A stretch of 6,683 bases of DNA, taken from the NCBI GenBank assembly GCA_017510875.1, contig JAFWLX010000022.1, forward strand, positions 1-6,683, given 5' to 3'. The position numbers and the translations under genes are program-made. Numbering within the stretch: the stretch's first letter is position 1; each line of letters opens with the position of its first letter. The notes beneath the pieces are model-generated. The model did no database searches. It worked only from the letters and a program-made list of their open reading frames with translations, and was not told the origin of the DNA. Source of the DNA: Atopobiaceae bacterium (GTDB taxonomy: Bacteria > Actinomycetota > Coriobacteriia > Coriobacteriales > Atopobiaceae). Below are positions 1 to 5,555 of the stretch, piece by piece.

Positions 1-112
1 CACGGCCCGAAGGGCTCGTACAAAAGTCCGCAGCTGCCGCGCCGTAAGGGCGGAGCGTTAGCCGAAGCCGGAGTCCTGAGGGTCGCCGCCCGGGCCGGGC
101 CGTAACCGGGAA
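1..112. repeat. Intergenic inverted-repeat element, copy 1 (right half only)
   Basis: This is the right half of the repeat family seen complete at 1795-2074 and 4188-4500, cut by the window start. It begins just after where the central palindrome would end, with the mini-hairpin GCCC-GAA-GGGC at 5-15. The conserved right core follows, with GCCGCGCC and GGGCGGAGC that would pair with a left core outside the window, and it reaches the outer arm at about 70. One base is missing relative to the other copies (AGCGTTAG instead of AGCGCTTAG). The outer arm from about 73 on opens with GAGGGT and GCCGCC as in copy 2 and then diverges. The element ends about a dozen bases 3' of the stop codon of the DUF2130 gene. 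The right boundary is approximate because the partner arm is not visible. Confidence 0.85.
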
Positions 113-123
113 CGCGCTATGCG

Positions 124-1725
124 CTACTCCATCTCGTCGGGGTCAAGAGGCTCCAGAGGATCGTCGGGCACGTCCTCCTGCGCCTGGCGAGCGGCCTCGG
201 CATTGGCAAATGCAGCTTTCATGGTTTGGTTTCCCCAAGTCAGGCGCTTGATAGCCAGCTTGTCCCCGCGCTTGCTCGCCGTGCCAAAGTGCTTGGCGGC
301 CGTGCCCAGCTGCCCTTTTAGATGCTGGAGCTTGGCAATGATGGCGTCGATGTCCTTCTCGGCCTGCTCGTAGTTTTTGGAGGCAAGCGCGTAGTCGTTG
401 GCAATGCCGTCGACAATGGCCGTCACCTTTTGCTCGAACTTTGTGACGTCTATCTCTTCTTGTTTTGCGCGCTCGAGCTGCATGCGATAGGGATGCGCCG
501 CTAGGGCGGCAGCCTTCAGCAGACCAATGATGGTGGTAAAACACTGAGGCCGCACCACAAACATCTTGGGATAGTGCCACGAGACATCGGCGATGCCTGC
601 GTTGTAGAAGTCGTTGTCCGGCTCGAGCGTTGAGACGAGCACCGCGTACTCGCAGTTCTTTTTGTTGCGATCGCCGTCGAGCTTCTTAAAGTGATCCTCG
701 TTGCGCTTGCGGCTGGAGGCCGACGAGAGCTCTTCCTCGTTCTTCATCTCGAACATGATGGAAAGCAGCTCGTTGCCTTCCTCGTCAAAGTCGCGGAAGA
801 TGAAGTCTCCCTTGGTGCCCTCAACCGCCTCGTTGTCCTTCTCAAAGACCGCCCGCGGGTAGGCTTGCATGCGAATACGGTTGAACTCGTTCTCGCAATG
901 ATGCTCGAGCGACTCGCCTATCAGCTTGGTGGAAAGGCGCACATGATAGTCGCGCAGGCGCTCAACCTCGGCCTTATACTGCTCTATCTGCTGGTTTTTG
1001 GCTTCTATCTGCTCTTCGCCACGCCTGGCAAGCTCGGTCTCGCGACGTGCCATCTCTTCACGCAGCGCTGCCTGGGCCCTCTGGCTGTTGGCCTGCTCCA
1101 CCTTGAGCTTAGACTCTAGCTCGCTGCGGCTTTGCTCAAGCTTGGCCGTAGCCTTGAGCAGCTGGGCCTCGCCCTGCGCCTTGAGCATCTGCTCTTGCGA
1201 GGCAAGCTGGGCCTTTAGGCCGGCAGCTTCTTCTTCGAGCGCTGCCTGGCGGGCACGCGCCTCTTCTTTAGCCTGTGCAACCTGCTCTTGAGCTGCAATG
1301 CGCTGCTCGTCGATGGCTTTTTGTAGCTGGGCTTGCTCGGCCGTTGCCTTTGCCTGGGCGCGCTCGACCTCAAGTGCGGTCTGCTGCTGTGCCGTTGCAA
1401 GCTGTGCCTTTAGCTGCGCCAGCTGCTCGGCTGCCTCGCCACGCTGCCTTTGCACCGCAAGCTCGCGCTCGCGCTCCGCCGCCTCTAGCTGTGCCTGAAC
1501 CTTCGCCGTCTGGGCCTGCGCATCTGCAAGGCGCTTGTCGGCCAAACGGCGCTCCTCGGTGCGCACGGCCTCAAGCTGAGCCTCGTGCACATGGCCCGCC
1601 TCGGCAAGCCGAGCTTCAAGATCCTGCGCAAAGAGCTCGTCACGAAGCTGCCTGGTGAGGTCCTCCACGCTTGACGGATCAACCTCAATGACCTCTCCGC
1701 AGTTGGGACACGTAATCTTTGCCAT
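124..1725 (-). CDS. DUF2130 domain-containing coiled-coil protein
   Basis: The 533-residue product is soluble, with no signal peptide or membrane segment visible. It opens with one CPNC pair (residues 6-9), resembling half a zinc ribbon. A very long Ala/Glu/Gln/Arg-rich coiled coil follows at about 20-265, and then the conserved DUF2130 block from about 258 (LSTKLIGESLEHHCENEFN) to 410 (VSWHYPKMFVVRP, LLKAAALAAHPYR). A second helical stretch at about 415-480 precedes a very acidic tail. Within the conserved block, KGDF (D307) followed by FEMK (E326, K328) has the spacing of a PD-(D/E)xK nuclease site. Cellular role is unknown; the family is widespread in bacteria. The start at 1725 is chosen because the conserved MAKITCPNCG opening lies there and AAGGAGG sits 4 bases upstream. 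The frame stays open to 1920, but that stretch is repeat DNA. Gene 2 and repeat copy 2 lie upstream, so it is probably its own transcription unit. The family assignment is confident; nuclease activity is inference. Confidence 0.93.
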   Translation of the reverse strand: MAKITCPNCGEVIEVDPSSVEDLTRQLRDELFAQDLEARLAEAGHVHEAQLEAVRTEERRLADKRLADAQAQTAKVQAQLEAAERERELAVQRQRGEAAEQLAQLKAQLATAQQQTALEVERAQAKATAEQAQLQKAIDEQRIAAQEQVAQAKEEARARQAALEEEAAGLKAQLASQEQMLKAQGEAQLLKATAKLEQSRSELESKLKVEQANSQRAQAALREEMARRETELARRGEEQIEAKNQQIEQYKAEVERLRDYHVRLSTKLIGESLEHHCENEFNRIRMQAYPRAVFEKDNEAVEGTKGDFIFRDFDEEGNELLSIMFEMKNEEELSSASSRKRNEDHFKKLDGDRNKKNCEYAVLVSTLEPDNDFYNAGIADVSWHYPKMFVVRPQCFTTIIGLLKAAALAAHPYRMQLERAKQEEIDVTKFEQKVTAIVDGIANDYALASKNYEQAEKDIDAIIAKLQHLKGQLGTAAKHFGTASKRGDKLAIKRLTWGNQTMKAAFANAEAARQAQEDVPDDPLEPLDPDEME

Positions 1726-1729
1726 GGGA

Positions 1730-1736
1730 CCTCCTT
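1730..1736 (-). promoter_or_regulatory. Ribosome binding site fixing the DUF2130 start
   Basis: On the minus strand AAGGAGG lies 4 bases before the ATG at 1725. This strong match rules out the longer open frame that runs up into the repeat at 1795-1920. Confidence 0.8.
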
Positions 1737-1794
1737 GCCAAAATCTAACGTGCCCCAAGGATACACTCCCCTGCAGACACAAATGTGATTGGTG
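1737..1794 (-). promoter_or_regulatory. Probable promoter/leader region of the DUF2130 gene (weak)
   Basis: This 58-base gap between repeat copy 2 and the ribosome binding site is less GC-rich than its surroundings. It must hold the promoter if copy 2 ends the upstream transcript. The best minus-strand -10-like hexamer is TATCCT (1758-1763). A poor -35 candidate, CACATT (1782-1787), lies 18 bases further upstream. No operator or riboswitch is recognisable. Confidence 0.2.
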
Positions 1795-2074
1795 GGGCTG
1801 CAGCAGAAGGGCTCCCGGGGGACGCCGCCGCCCACGGACGGGCCGGGCGGCAACCTTCGGGCTCCTTCTGAGGCTGCTCCGCCCGTCGGCGCGGCGGGAG
1901 CGAGACTGTTTGCTTGACATGCCAGTGGCATGTCAAGACCCGAAGGGTTCGTACAAAAGTCCGCAGCTGCCGCGCCGTAAGGGCGGAGCGCTTAGCCGAA
2001 GCGGAGCCTCGAGGGTTGCCGCCCCGCCCGTCCGTGGGCGGCGGCGTCCCCCGGGGGCCCTTCTGCTGCAGCCC
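1795..2074. repeat. Complete long inverted-repeat element, copy 2
   Basis: The 280-bp element is built as nested inverted repeats. The outer arms at about 1795-1855 and 2014-2074 match in 59 of 61 positions as reverse complements, and pairing continues imperfectly to 1865/2003. Inside, the inner stem pairs 1876-1884 (GCTCCGCCC) with 1981-1989, and 1888-1895 (GGCGCGGC) with 1969-1976, with a small internal loop between. The centre is a palindrome, 1913-1937, with 12-bp arms around one base, followed by the mini-hairpin ACCC-GAA-GGGT at 1938-1948. The element contains no credible gene. It lies 6 bases 3' of the stop codon of the metallo-hydrolase gene and about 70 bases upstream of the DUF2130 start. 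It fills most of the 355-base gap between those genes. It could be a transcript-end structure or a non-autonomous mobile repeat; no U-tract and no clear target duplication are visible. Confidence 0.92.
1913..1937. promoter_or_regulatory. Central 25-bp palindrome of repeat copy 2
   Basis: CTTGACATGCCA and TGGCATGTCAAG are perfect reverse complements around a single G at 1925. The same ATGCCAgTGGCAT centre recurs in copies 3 and 4, but with flanking arm bases changed in pairs. The symmetry could mark a dimeric DNA-binding protein site or the apex of the element's hairpin. No binding protein can be named. Confidence 0.75.
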
Positions 2075-2080
2075 GCATAC

Positions 2081-2680
2081 TTACAGCTCTACTACCTCAT
2101 CGGGGCGGATGAGCAGCGCATTGGGCGCAAGCCGGGCAAAGCGCTCTGCCTCGGCCTCGCCGTAGGGCTGCATGGGCTTAAGGTGGATAGGCACGTTGTG
2201 ACCCGCGCCAATGATGCGTGCACACTCTGCCGCCTCGTCCACGTTCATGTTGTAGATGCCGTCACCCGGCAAGAAAGCGTAGTCAATCTCCCGCGAGGCC
2301 AGCTCTGACATCTGCGGCGTTGTGGAGGTGTCACCTGCGCAGTACACCAGCACGTCATCCATCTGCAGCAGGTAGCCCACGCATTTGTCCATGGGATGAT
2401 TGCCGTTGAGGGCCTGGACCGCCTCGACCGTAACGTCACCAAAGGTCTTGGTAAGCCACGTATCGGGTGTGGGATGCGAGTCCATGTTCTGCCAGACCTC
2501 ACAACCTTTTGCACGTGCAGGCAGGTCAATGGCGTTGTGGTCGCCATGCTGATGGGTTACCAGAATGAGGTTTGCGGGGACGTCGTAACCCTTGCCCATA
2601 AAGGGGTCAACGTAGATCACGGTCCCTGCGTCGGTGGTGAATCGCATGCTGCCATGCCCTTGGTACAAAACGCTTGCCAT
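2081..2680 (-). CDS. MBL-fold metal-dependent hydrolase, UlaG-like
   Basis: The 199-residue cytoplasmic protein has a metallo-beta-lactamase fold. Visible metal-site residues are the THQHGDHN motif at 42-49 (H43, H45, D47, H48), GNHP at 93-96 (H95), CAGDTS at 115-120 (D117) and PIHLKP at 165-170 (H166). The early strand with YVDPF (23-27) is typical of the UlaG/YtkL-like subgroup. UlaG itself is an L-ascorbate-6-phosphate lactonase, but most small relatives have no known substrate, so no symbol is given. The start at 2680 is preferred because AGGGGAG lies 5 bases upstream and the fold begins immediately (ASVLYQGHGSMRF). An ATG at 2701 would add seven residues without a comparable site. The gene follows metY after 112 bases containing a long hairpin, and repeat copy 2 starts 6 bases after its stop. 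It may depend partly on read-through from metY, because little room remains for a separate promoter. Confidence 0.93.
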   Translation of the reverse strand: MASVLYQGHGSMRFTTDAGTVIYVDPFMGKGYDVPANLILVTHQHGDHNAIDLPARAKGCEVWQNMDSHPTPDTWLTKTFGDVTVEAVQALNGNHPMDKCVGYLLQMDDVLVYCAGDTSTTPQMSELASREIDYAFLPGDGIYNMNVDEAAECARIIGAGHNVPIHLKPMQPYGEAEAERFARLAPNALLIRPDEVVEL

Positions 2681-2685
2681 AAACG

Positions 2686-2692
2686 CTCCCCT
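2686..2692 (-). promoter_or_regulatory. Ribosome binding site fixing the metallo-hydrolase start
   Basis: AGGGGAG on the minus strand is 5 bases from the ATG at 2680. It decides between that start and the in-frame ATG 21 bases upstream. Confidence 0.75.
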
Positions 2693-2711
2693 CACATCCA
2701 TGTGTGACTGA

Positions 2712-2781
2712 TGCGCTGGGGGCTACGCCCCCGCTGTGCCACGATGCTACCGTGATACAGCAAGGCGTAGCCCCCAGCGCA
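2712..2781 (-). terminator. Long hairpin between metY and the metallo-hydrolase gene
   Basis: An 18-bp perfect inverted repeat (2712-2729 with 2764-2781) encloses a 34-base middle. That middle itself pairs GCTGT at 2733-2737 with ACAGC at 2757-2761, and contains a further CACG/CGTG match near the tip. The structure starts 11 bases after the metY stop, so transcription termination or 3'-end protection is the likely role. It lacks the run of T expected for an intrinsic terminator on the minus strand. It is unrelated in sequence to the large repeat family. Confidence 0.65.
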
Positions 2782-2792
2782 CCAGCATTCCT

Positions 2793-4076
2793 TTAGTCCA
2801 GTTGTGCCAATGCCTGCTCGACGTCGGCAATCAGATCTTCGGCATCCTCAAGGCCGCAGGAGAGGCGCACCATGTTGGGCATGACGCCTGCCGCCACCAG
2901 CTCTTCGTCGGTCATCTGACGATGCGTGGAGCTTGCCGGATGCAGGCAGCAGGTACGGGCGTCCGCCACGTGCGTCTCGATGGCGGCAATCTTGAGACCA
3001 GCCATGAACTTCTCGGCGGCCTTGCGACCACCAGCAACGCAGAAGCTCACCACGCCACAACCCCCGTTAGGCAGGTACTTCTGGGCAAGCGGGTAGTACT
3101 TGTCGCCTGCAAGGTTGGGATAGCTTACGCTCTCGATGTGCGGATTGGCTTGCAAGAACTCGGCCATAGCCTGGCCGTTTGCACAGTGGCGCGGCATACG
3201 CACGTGCAGGCTCTCAAGGCCAAGGTTAAGGTAGAAGGCGTTCTGCGGGCTTTGGATCGAGCCAAAGTCACGCATGAGCTGCGAGGTTGCCTTGGTGATG
3301 AAGGCGCCCTCCTTGCCAAACTTCTCTGCATACACGATGCCGTGGTAGCTCTCGTCTGGAGTGGTAAGCCCGGGGAACTTGTCGGCATGGGCCATCCAGT
3401 CAAAATTGCCCGAATCGACAATGGCGCCGCCCACGCCTACACCGTGGCCGTCCATGTACTTGGTGGTCGAGTGGGTCACGATATCGGCACCCCACTCGAT
3501 GGGGCGGCAGTTGACCGGCGTGGGGAAGGTGTTGTCCACGATCAGCGGCACGCCGTGCGCATGGGCCACCTCGGCAAACATCTCGATGTCAAGCACCGCA
3601 AGAGCGGGGTTGGCAATGGTCTCGCCCACCACACACTTGGTGTTGGGCCTAAAGGCGGCCTCAAGCTCCTCGCGCGTGCAGTCGGGGCTCACAAAGGTGG
3701 TCTCGATGCCCATCTTGGCCATGGTCACCGACAGCAGGTTAAAGGTGCCGCCGTAGATGGCCGAGCATGCAACCACGTGACTTCCCGCCTCGGCGATGTT
3801 GAAGACCGAGAAGAAGTTGGCCGCCTGGCCCGAGCTGGTGAGCATGCCGGCCGTACCACCCTCAAGCGCCGCAATCTTAGCAGCCACATAATCGTTGGTG
3901 GGGTTTTGCAGGCGGGTATAGAAGTAGCCTGCCGCCTCGAGGTCAAAAAGCTTGCCCATGTCCTCCGAGGTGTCGTACTTAAAGGTGGTTGACTGAATGA
4001 TGGGCACCTGACGCGGCTCGCCGTTTTGGGGGCGATATCCTGCCTGCACGCACGCGGTGCCAGTTCTATAAGCCAT
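2793..4076 (-). CDS. metY: O-acetylhomoserine sulfhydrylase (aminocarboxypropyltransferase), PLP enzyme
   Basis: The 427-residue product is full length for the Cys/Met-metabolism PLP-dependent family. It is expected to condense O-acetylhomoserine with sulfide, giving homocysteine and acetate in methionine synthesis. Visible signatures are the phosphate-binding YTRLQNPTN (53-61), SSGQAA (81-86), the cofactor aspartate in VDNTFPTP (D181), and the Schiff-base lysine K206 in THSTTKYMDGHG. LGLESLHVRMPRHC (285-298), HPASSTHRQM (379-388) and RLSCGLED (404-411), which holds the carboxylate-binding arginine, are typical of the MetY branch rather than MetB/MetC. The start at 4076 is supported by GGGAGGAG 5 bases upstream and the usual N-terminus (RTGTACVQAGYRP). 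The frame extends to 4307, but only through leader and repeat. It is transcribed alone or with the hydrolase downstream. Use of O-succinyl- or O-phosphohomoserine instead cannot be excluded from sequence. Confidence 0.96.
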   Translation of the reverse strand: MAYRTGTACVQAGYRPQNGEPRQVPIIQSTTFKYDTSEDMGKLFDLEAAGYFYTRLQNPTNDYVAAKIAALEGGTAGMLTSSGQAANFFSVFNIAEAGSHVVACSAIYGGTFNLLSVTMAKMGIETTFVSPDCTREELEAAFRPNTKCVVGETIANPALAVLDIEMFAEVAHAHGVPLIVDNTFPTPVNCRPIEWGADIVTHSTTKYMDGHGVGVGGAIVDSGNFDWMAHADKFPGLTTPDESYHGIVYAEKFGKEGAFITKATSQLMRDFGSIQSPQNAFYLNLGLESLHVRMPRHCANGQAMAEFLQANPHIESVSYPNLAGDKYYPLAQKYLPNGGCGVVSFCVAGGRKAAEKFMAGLKIAAIETHVADARTCCLHPASSTHRQMTDEELVAAGVMPNMVRLSCGLEDAEDLIADVEQALAQLD

Positions 4077-4081
4077 GGTGA

Positions 4082-4089
4082 CTCCTCCC
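4082..4089 (-). promoter_or_regulatory. Ribosome binding site fixing the metY start
   Basis: GGGAGGAG on the minus strand lies 5 bases before ATG 4076. It argues against the 77-codon upstream extension that would translate part of repeat copy 3. Confidence 0.8.
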
Positions 4090-4187
4090 ACCGTCTGTTG
4101 GCCTGTAAATTTGCCTGAGCCTACAGGGTAGCGCACTCGCGTTGCCTGCGAGCAATAGTTTGCATACTTGAGACGTTTGGTACGGAT
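4090..4187 (-). promoter_or_regulatory. metY leader: metY leader with two small hairpins
   Basis: The region between repeat copy 3 and the metY ribosome binding site is about 98 bases and must contain the metY promoter unless metY is read through from upstream. On the minus strand two hairpins can form. CTCGC at 4136-4140 pairs with GCGAG at 4148-4152. CCTGTA at 4102-4107 pairs with TACAGG at 4122-4127, ending about 12 bases before the ribosome binding site. The A/T-richer stretch at about 4155-4175 is the likeliest promoter site, but I see no good -35/-10 pair. I could not match the leader to the SAM-I, SAM-II or SAM-IV riboswitch cores, although methionine-linked control would be expected for this gene. 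Confidence 0.3.
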
Positions 4188-4299
4188 GACAGCGGGGAGG
4201 GAAGCCAACGCCCACCGGCGAGCCGCCGCAGGCAGGCCCTCAAAGTGGCCCTTGGACTCCTTCTGAGGCTGCTCCGCCCGTCGGCGCGGCGGGAGCGAG

Positions 4300-4324
4300 C
4301 GTAACATGCCAGTGGCATGTTACG
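4300..4324. promoter_or_regulatory. Central 25-bp palindrome of repeat copy 3
   Basis: CGTAACATGCCA and TGGCATGTTACG are perfect reverse complements around G 4312. Compared with copy 2 the outer part of the arms differs, and each change on one side is matched on the other. Confidence 0.75.
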
Positions 4325-4345
4325 GCCCGAAGGGCTCGTGCAAAA

Positions 4346-4376
4346 CCTCCCTTCGGGGTGGAGCCCCGAAGGGAGG
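4346..4376. repeat. Hairpin inserted in repeat copy 3
   Basis: Two perfect 13-base complementary arms (4346-4358 and 4364-4376) surround the 5-base loop TGGAG. Copies 1 and 2 lack this block: they run directly from CAAAA into GTCCGCAGCTG, whereas copy 3 carries about 37 additional bases here. It is therefore either a recent insertion of a small palindromic unit or a local inverted duplication. Confidence 0.8.
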
Positions 4377-4498
4377 CGCGAGTTCCGCAGCTGCCGCGCC
4401 GTAAGGGCGGAGCGCTTAGCCGAAGCGGAGTCCCAAGGGCCACTTTGAGGGCCTGCCTGTGGCGGCTCGCCGGTGGGCGTTGGCTTCCCTCCCCGCTG

Positions 4499-5554
4499 TC
4501 ACACCATAAGACGAGCCTGGAGCTTGGGGTAGGACTTGGCGGCAAGGGGCTGGCCGTCTTGCCAGGGCATCATGAAGCAGGTGGGAGAGCACAGAAGCGC
4601 CAGCTTGCAACGCGAGCCATCGCTGCGATCGAAGGGCGCTACCAGCGAGAATCCACCCTCTGCCAGCGCATGCCAGCGCTCGTCGGCAATGCCCCACTCC
4701 TCAAACCACGTCAGCGCGCGCGTTCCTGCGCCGTCCTTAGCAAAGAACCTTGCCTTGTCTGCAGGATACAGATGTCCTTGCGAAAGGTAGAAGCTTACGT
4801 CAAAGCGGCTGCACATCAAGTCGTCCTCGTCCATGCCCACACGCAGCTCCAGGCTTATGGGCAGCGAGGCCAGGGCGCTCACGCGAGCGCAGAGCTCATC
4901 GGGCAAAGGAGAGAGCCCCATACGAGAAAAGTGCTCATGAACCAGCTCGCGATCCTGGGCAAACGCTTGCATGAGCTCTTTGCTTGCCAGACCCGCCGCA
5001 CGCACGGGGTTTCCCGCACGGCCCGGAAAAGGACTTGCATACCACACGTTCCAACCAGGCGGGAAGGCAGCTGCCAGCTTACGGCAGCGCCCGGCATCGC
5101 AGGCCCGGCCAACGCTTGCACAAAAGCCCTCGTAATCAACCGCTGCGGCATCGTGAAAGCTCACGTACGCGCCGACTGCCCCAATGCCGTCCTCGCGCAA
5201 GTCGATGGTGTAGTCTATGCCGCTTCCCGGCACGCCATGCTCGGCAAACCAGGCAAATAGTCCTCCATAGCCAAAGCCATCGCCCAAGGCAAACTGAGCG
5301 TCAGCGCCCACTTCGCGAAAGTCGTAGCTTACGTGCATGTCGGAGTGCGGGGTGCCCAAAAGAGGCATCTCAAGCCAGAAGAGCGGCGCAGTCCCCTCGA
5401 CAAGGCAGGTCTCGTATGCGCTACGCATGGATTGGCGTGTTGCCCCAAGCAGATGCTCGCCACCCATAAAATGCCACGCGCCTTCGTAGAGCATGTCAAA
5501 AGCGCGCATGGCCTCTGCGGGAGCAAACCAAGGTGTCTGTCTGTGCCTGTCCAC
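4499..5554 (-). CDS. Protein of unknown function, partner of the U32-like gene
   Basis: I do not recognise this 351-residue family. It has no signal peptide and no hydrophobic span long enough for a membrane helix. It is rich in aromatic residues and Gly, with alternating strand-like stretches (PLFWLEMPLL at 57-66, DMHVSYDF at 72-79, PISLELRVG at 232-240, RFDVSFYLS at 250-258). Two similar segments, WFAEHGVP at 102-109 and WFEEWGIA at 283-290, hint at an internal duplication. Cysteines occur at 50, 145, 152, 157, 222, 248, 316, 322 and 326 without a clear metal motif. The GTG start at 5554 lies one base after the stop of the U32-like gene, implying translational coupling. No strong ribosome binding site precedes it, and the ATG at 5509 (preceded by AGAGG) is an alternative giving 336 residues. 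The final stop overlaps the outer arm of repeat copy 3. Its reading frame and codon use look fully coding. Confidence 0.8.
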   Translation of the reverse strand: MDRHRQTPWFAPAEAMRAFDMLYEGAWHFMGGEHLLGATRQSMRSAYETCLVEGTAPLFWLEMPLLGTPHSDMHVSYDFREVGADAQFALGDGFGYGGLFAWFAEHGVPGSGIDYTIDLREDGIGAVGAYVSFHDAAAVDYEGFCASVGRACDAGRCRKLAAAFPPGWNVWYASPFPGRAGNPVRAAGLASKELMQAFAQDRELVHEHFSRMGLSPLPDELCARVSALASLPISLELRVGMDEDDLMCSRFDVSFYLSQGHLYPADKARFFAKDGAGTRALTWFEEWGIADERWHALAEGGFSLVAPFDRSDGSRCKLALLCSPTCFMMPWQDGQPLAAKSYPKLQARLMV

Positions 5555-5555
5555 G

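Larger units (their letters stand above)
4188..4500. repeat. Complete long inverted-repeat element, copy 3
   Basis: The 313-bp element has outer arms 4188-4260 and 4427-4500 that are reverse complements over about 73 bases, with one mismatch (a G-T type pair) and one single-base indel. The core 4261-4426 is the same as in copies 1, 2 and 4: inner-stem blocks GCTCCGCCC and GGCGCGGC with their partners, a palindrome at 4300-4324 with 12-bp arms, and the mini-hairpin GCCC-GAA-GGGC at 4325-4335. The outer arms share no recognisable sequence with those of copy 2. The right arm runs into the stop codon (4499-4501) of the orphan gene. The element plus the metY leader account for the 422-base gene-free gap. 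An extra perfect hairpin is inserted in its right half (listed separately). Confidence 0.93.

Noticed and set aside
1914..1937. TTGACA hexamers on both strands of the copy 2 palindrome as divergent -35 boxes
   Set aside because: No -10-like hexamer lies 16-18 bases away on either strand, and copies 3 and 4 have TAACAT instead, so the match is probably incidental to the palindrome.
2736..3992. 418-codon open frame on the plus strand
   Set aside because: It lies entirely antisense to metY. Its translation shows no family motif, and it is explained by codon bias of the GC-rich minus-strand gene.
4090..4187. SAM riboswitch before metY
   Set aside because: The conserved core strings of SAM-I/SAM-IV-type aptamers are absent, and the region seems too short and too poorly paired.
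1795..4500. Integron attC sites with gene cassettes
   Set aside because: The elements are longer than typical attC sites. The conserved part is the centre instead of the ends, no R-box/GTTRRRY core was found, and no integrase is in the window.
1795..4500. Insertion sequence or CRISPR array
   Set aside because: There is no transposase reading frame, no clear target-site duplication next to either complete copy, and the copies are kilobases apart with genes, not short spacers, between them.
4358..5260. 300-codon open frame on the plus strand
   Set aside because: It begins inside repeat copy 3 and runs antisense to the unknown-function gene, with no motif or ribosome binding site to support it.
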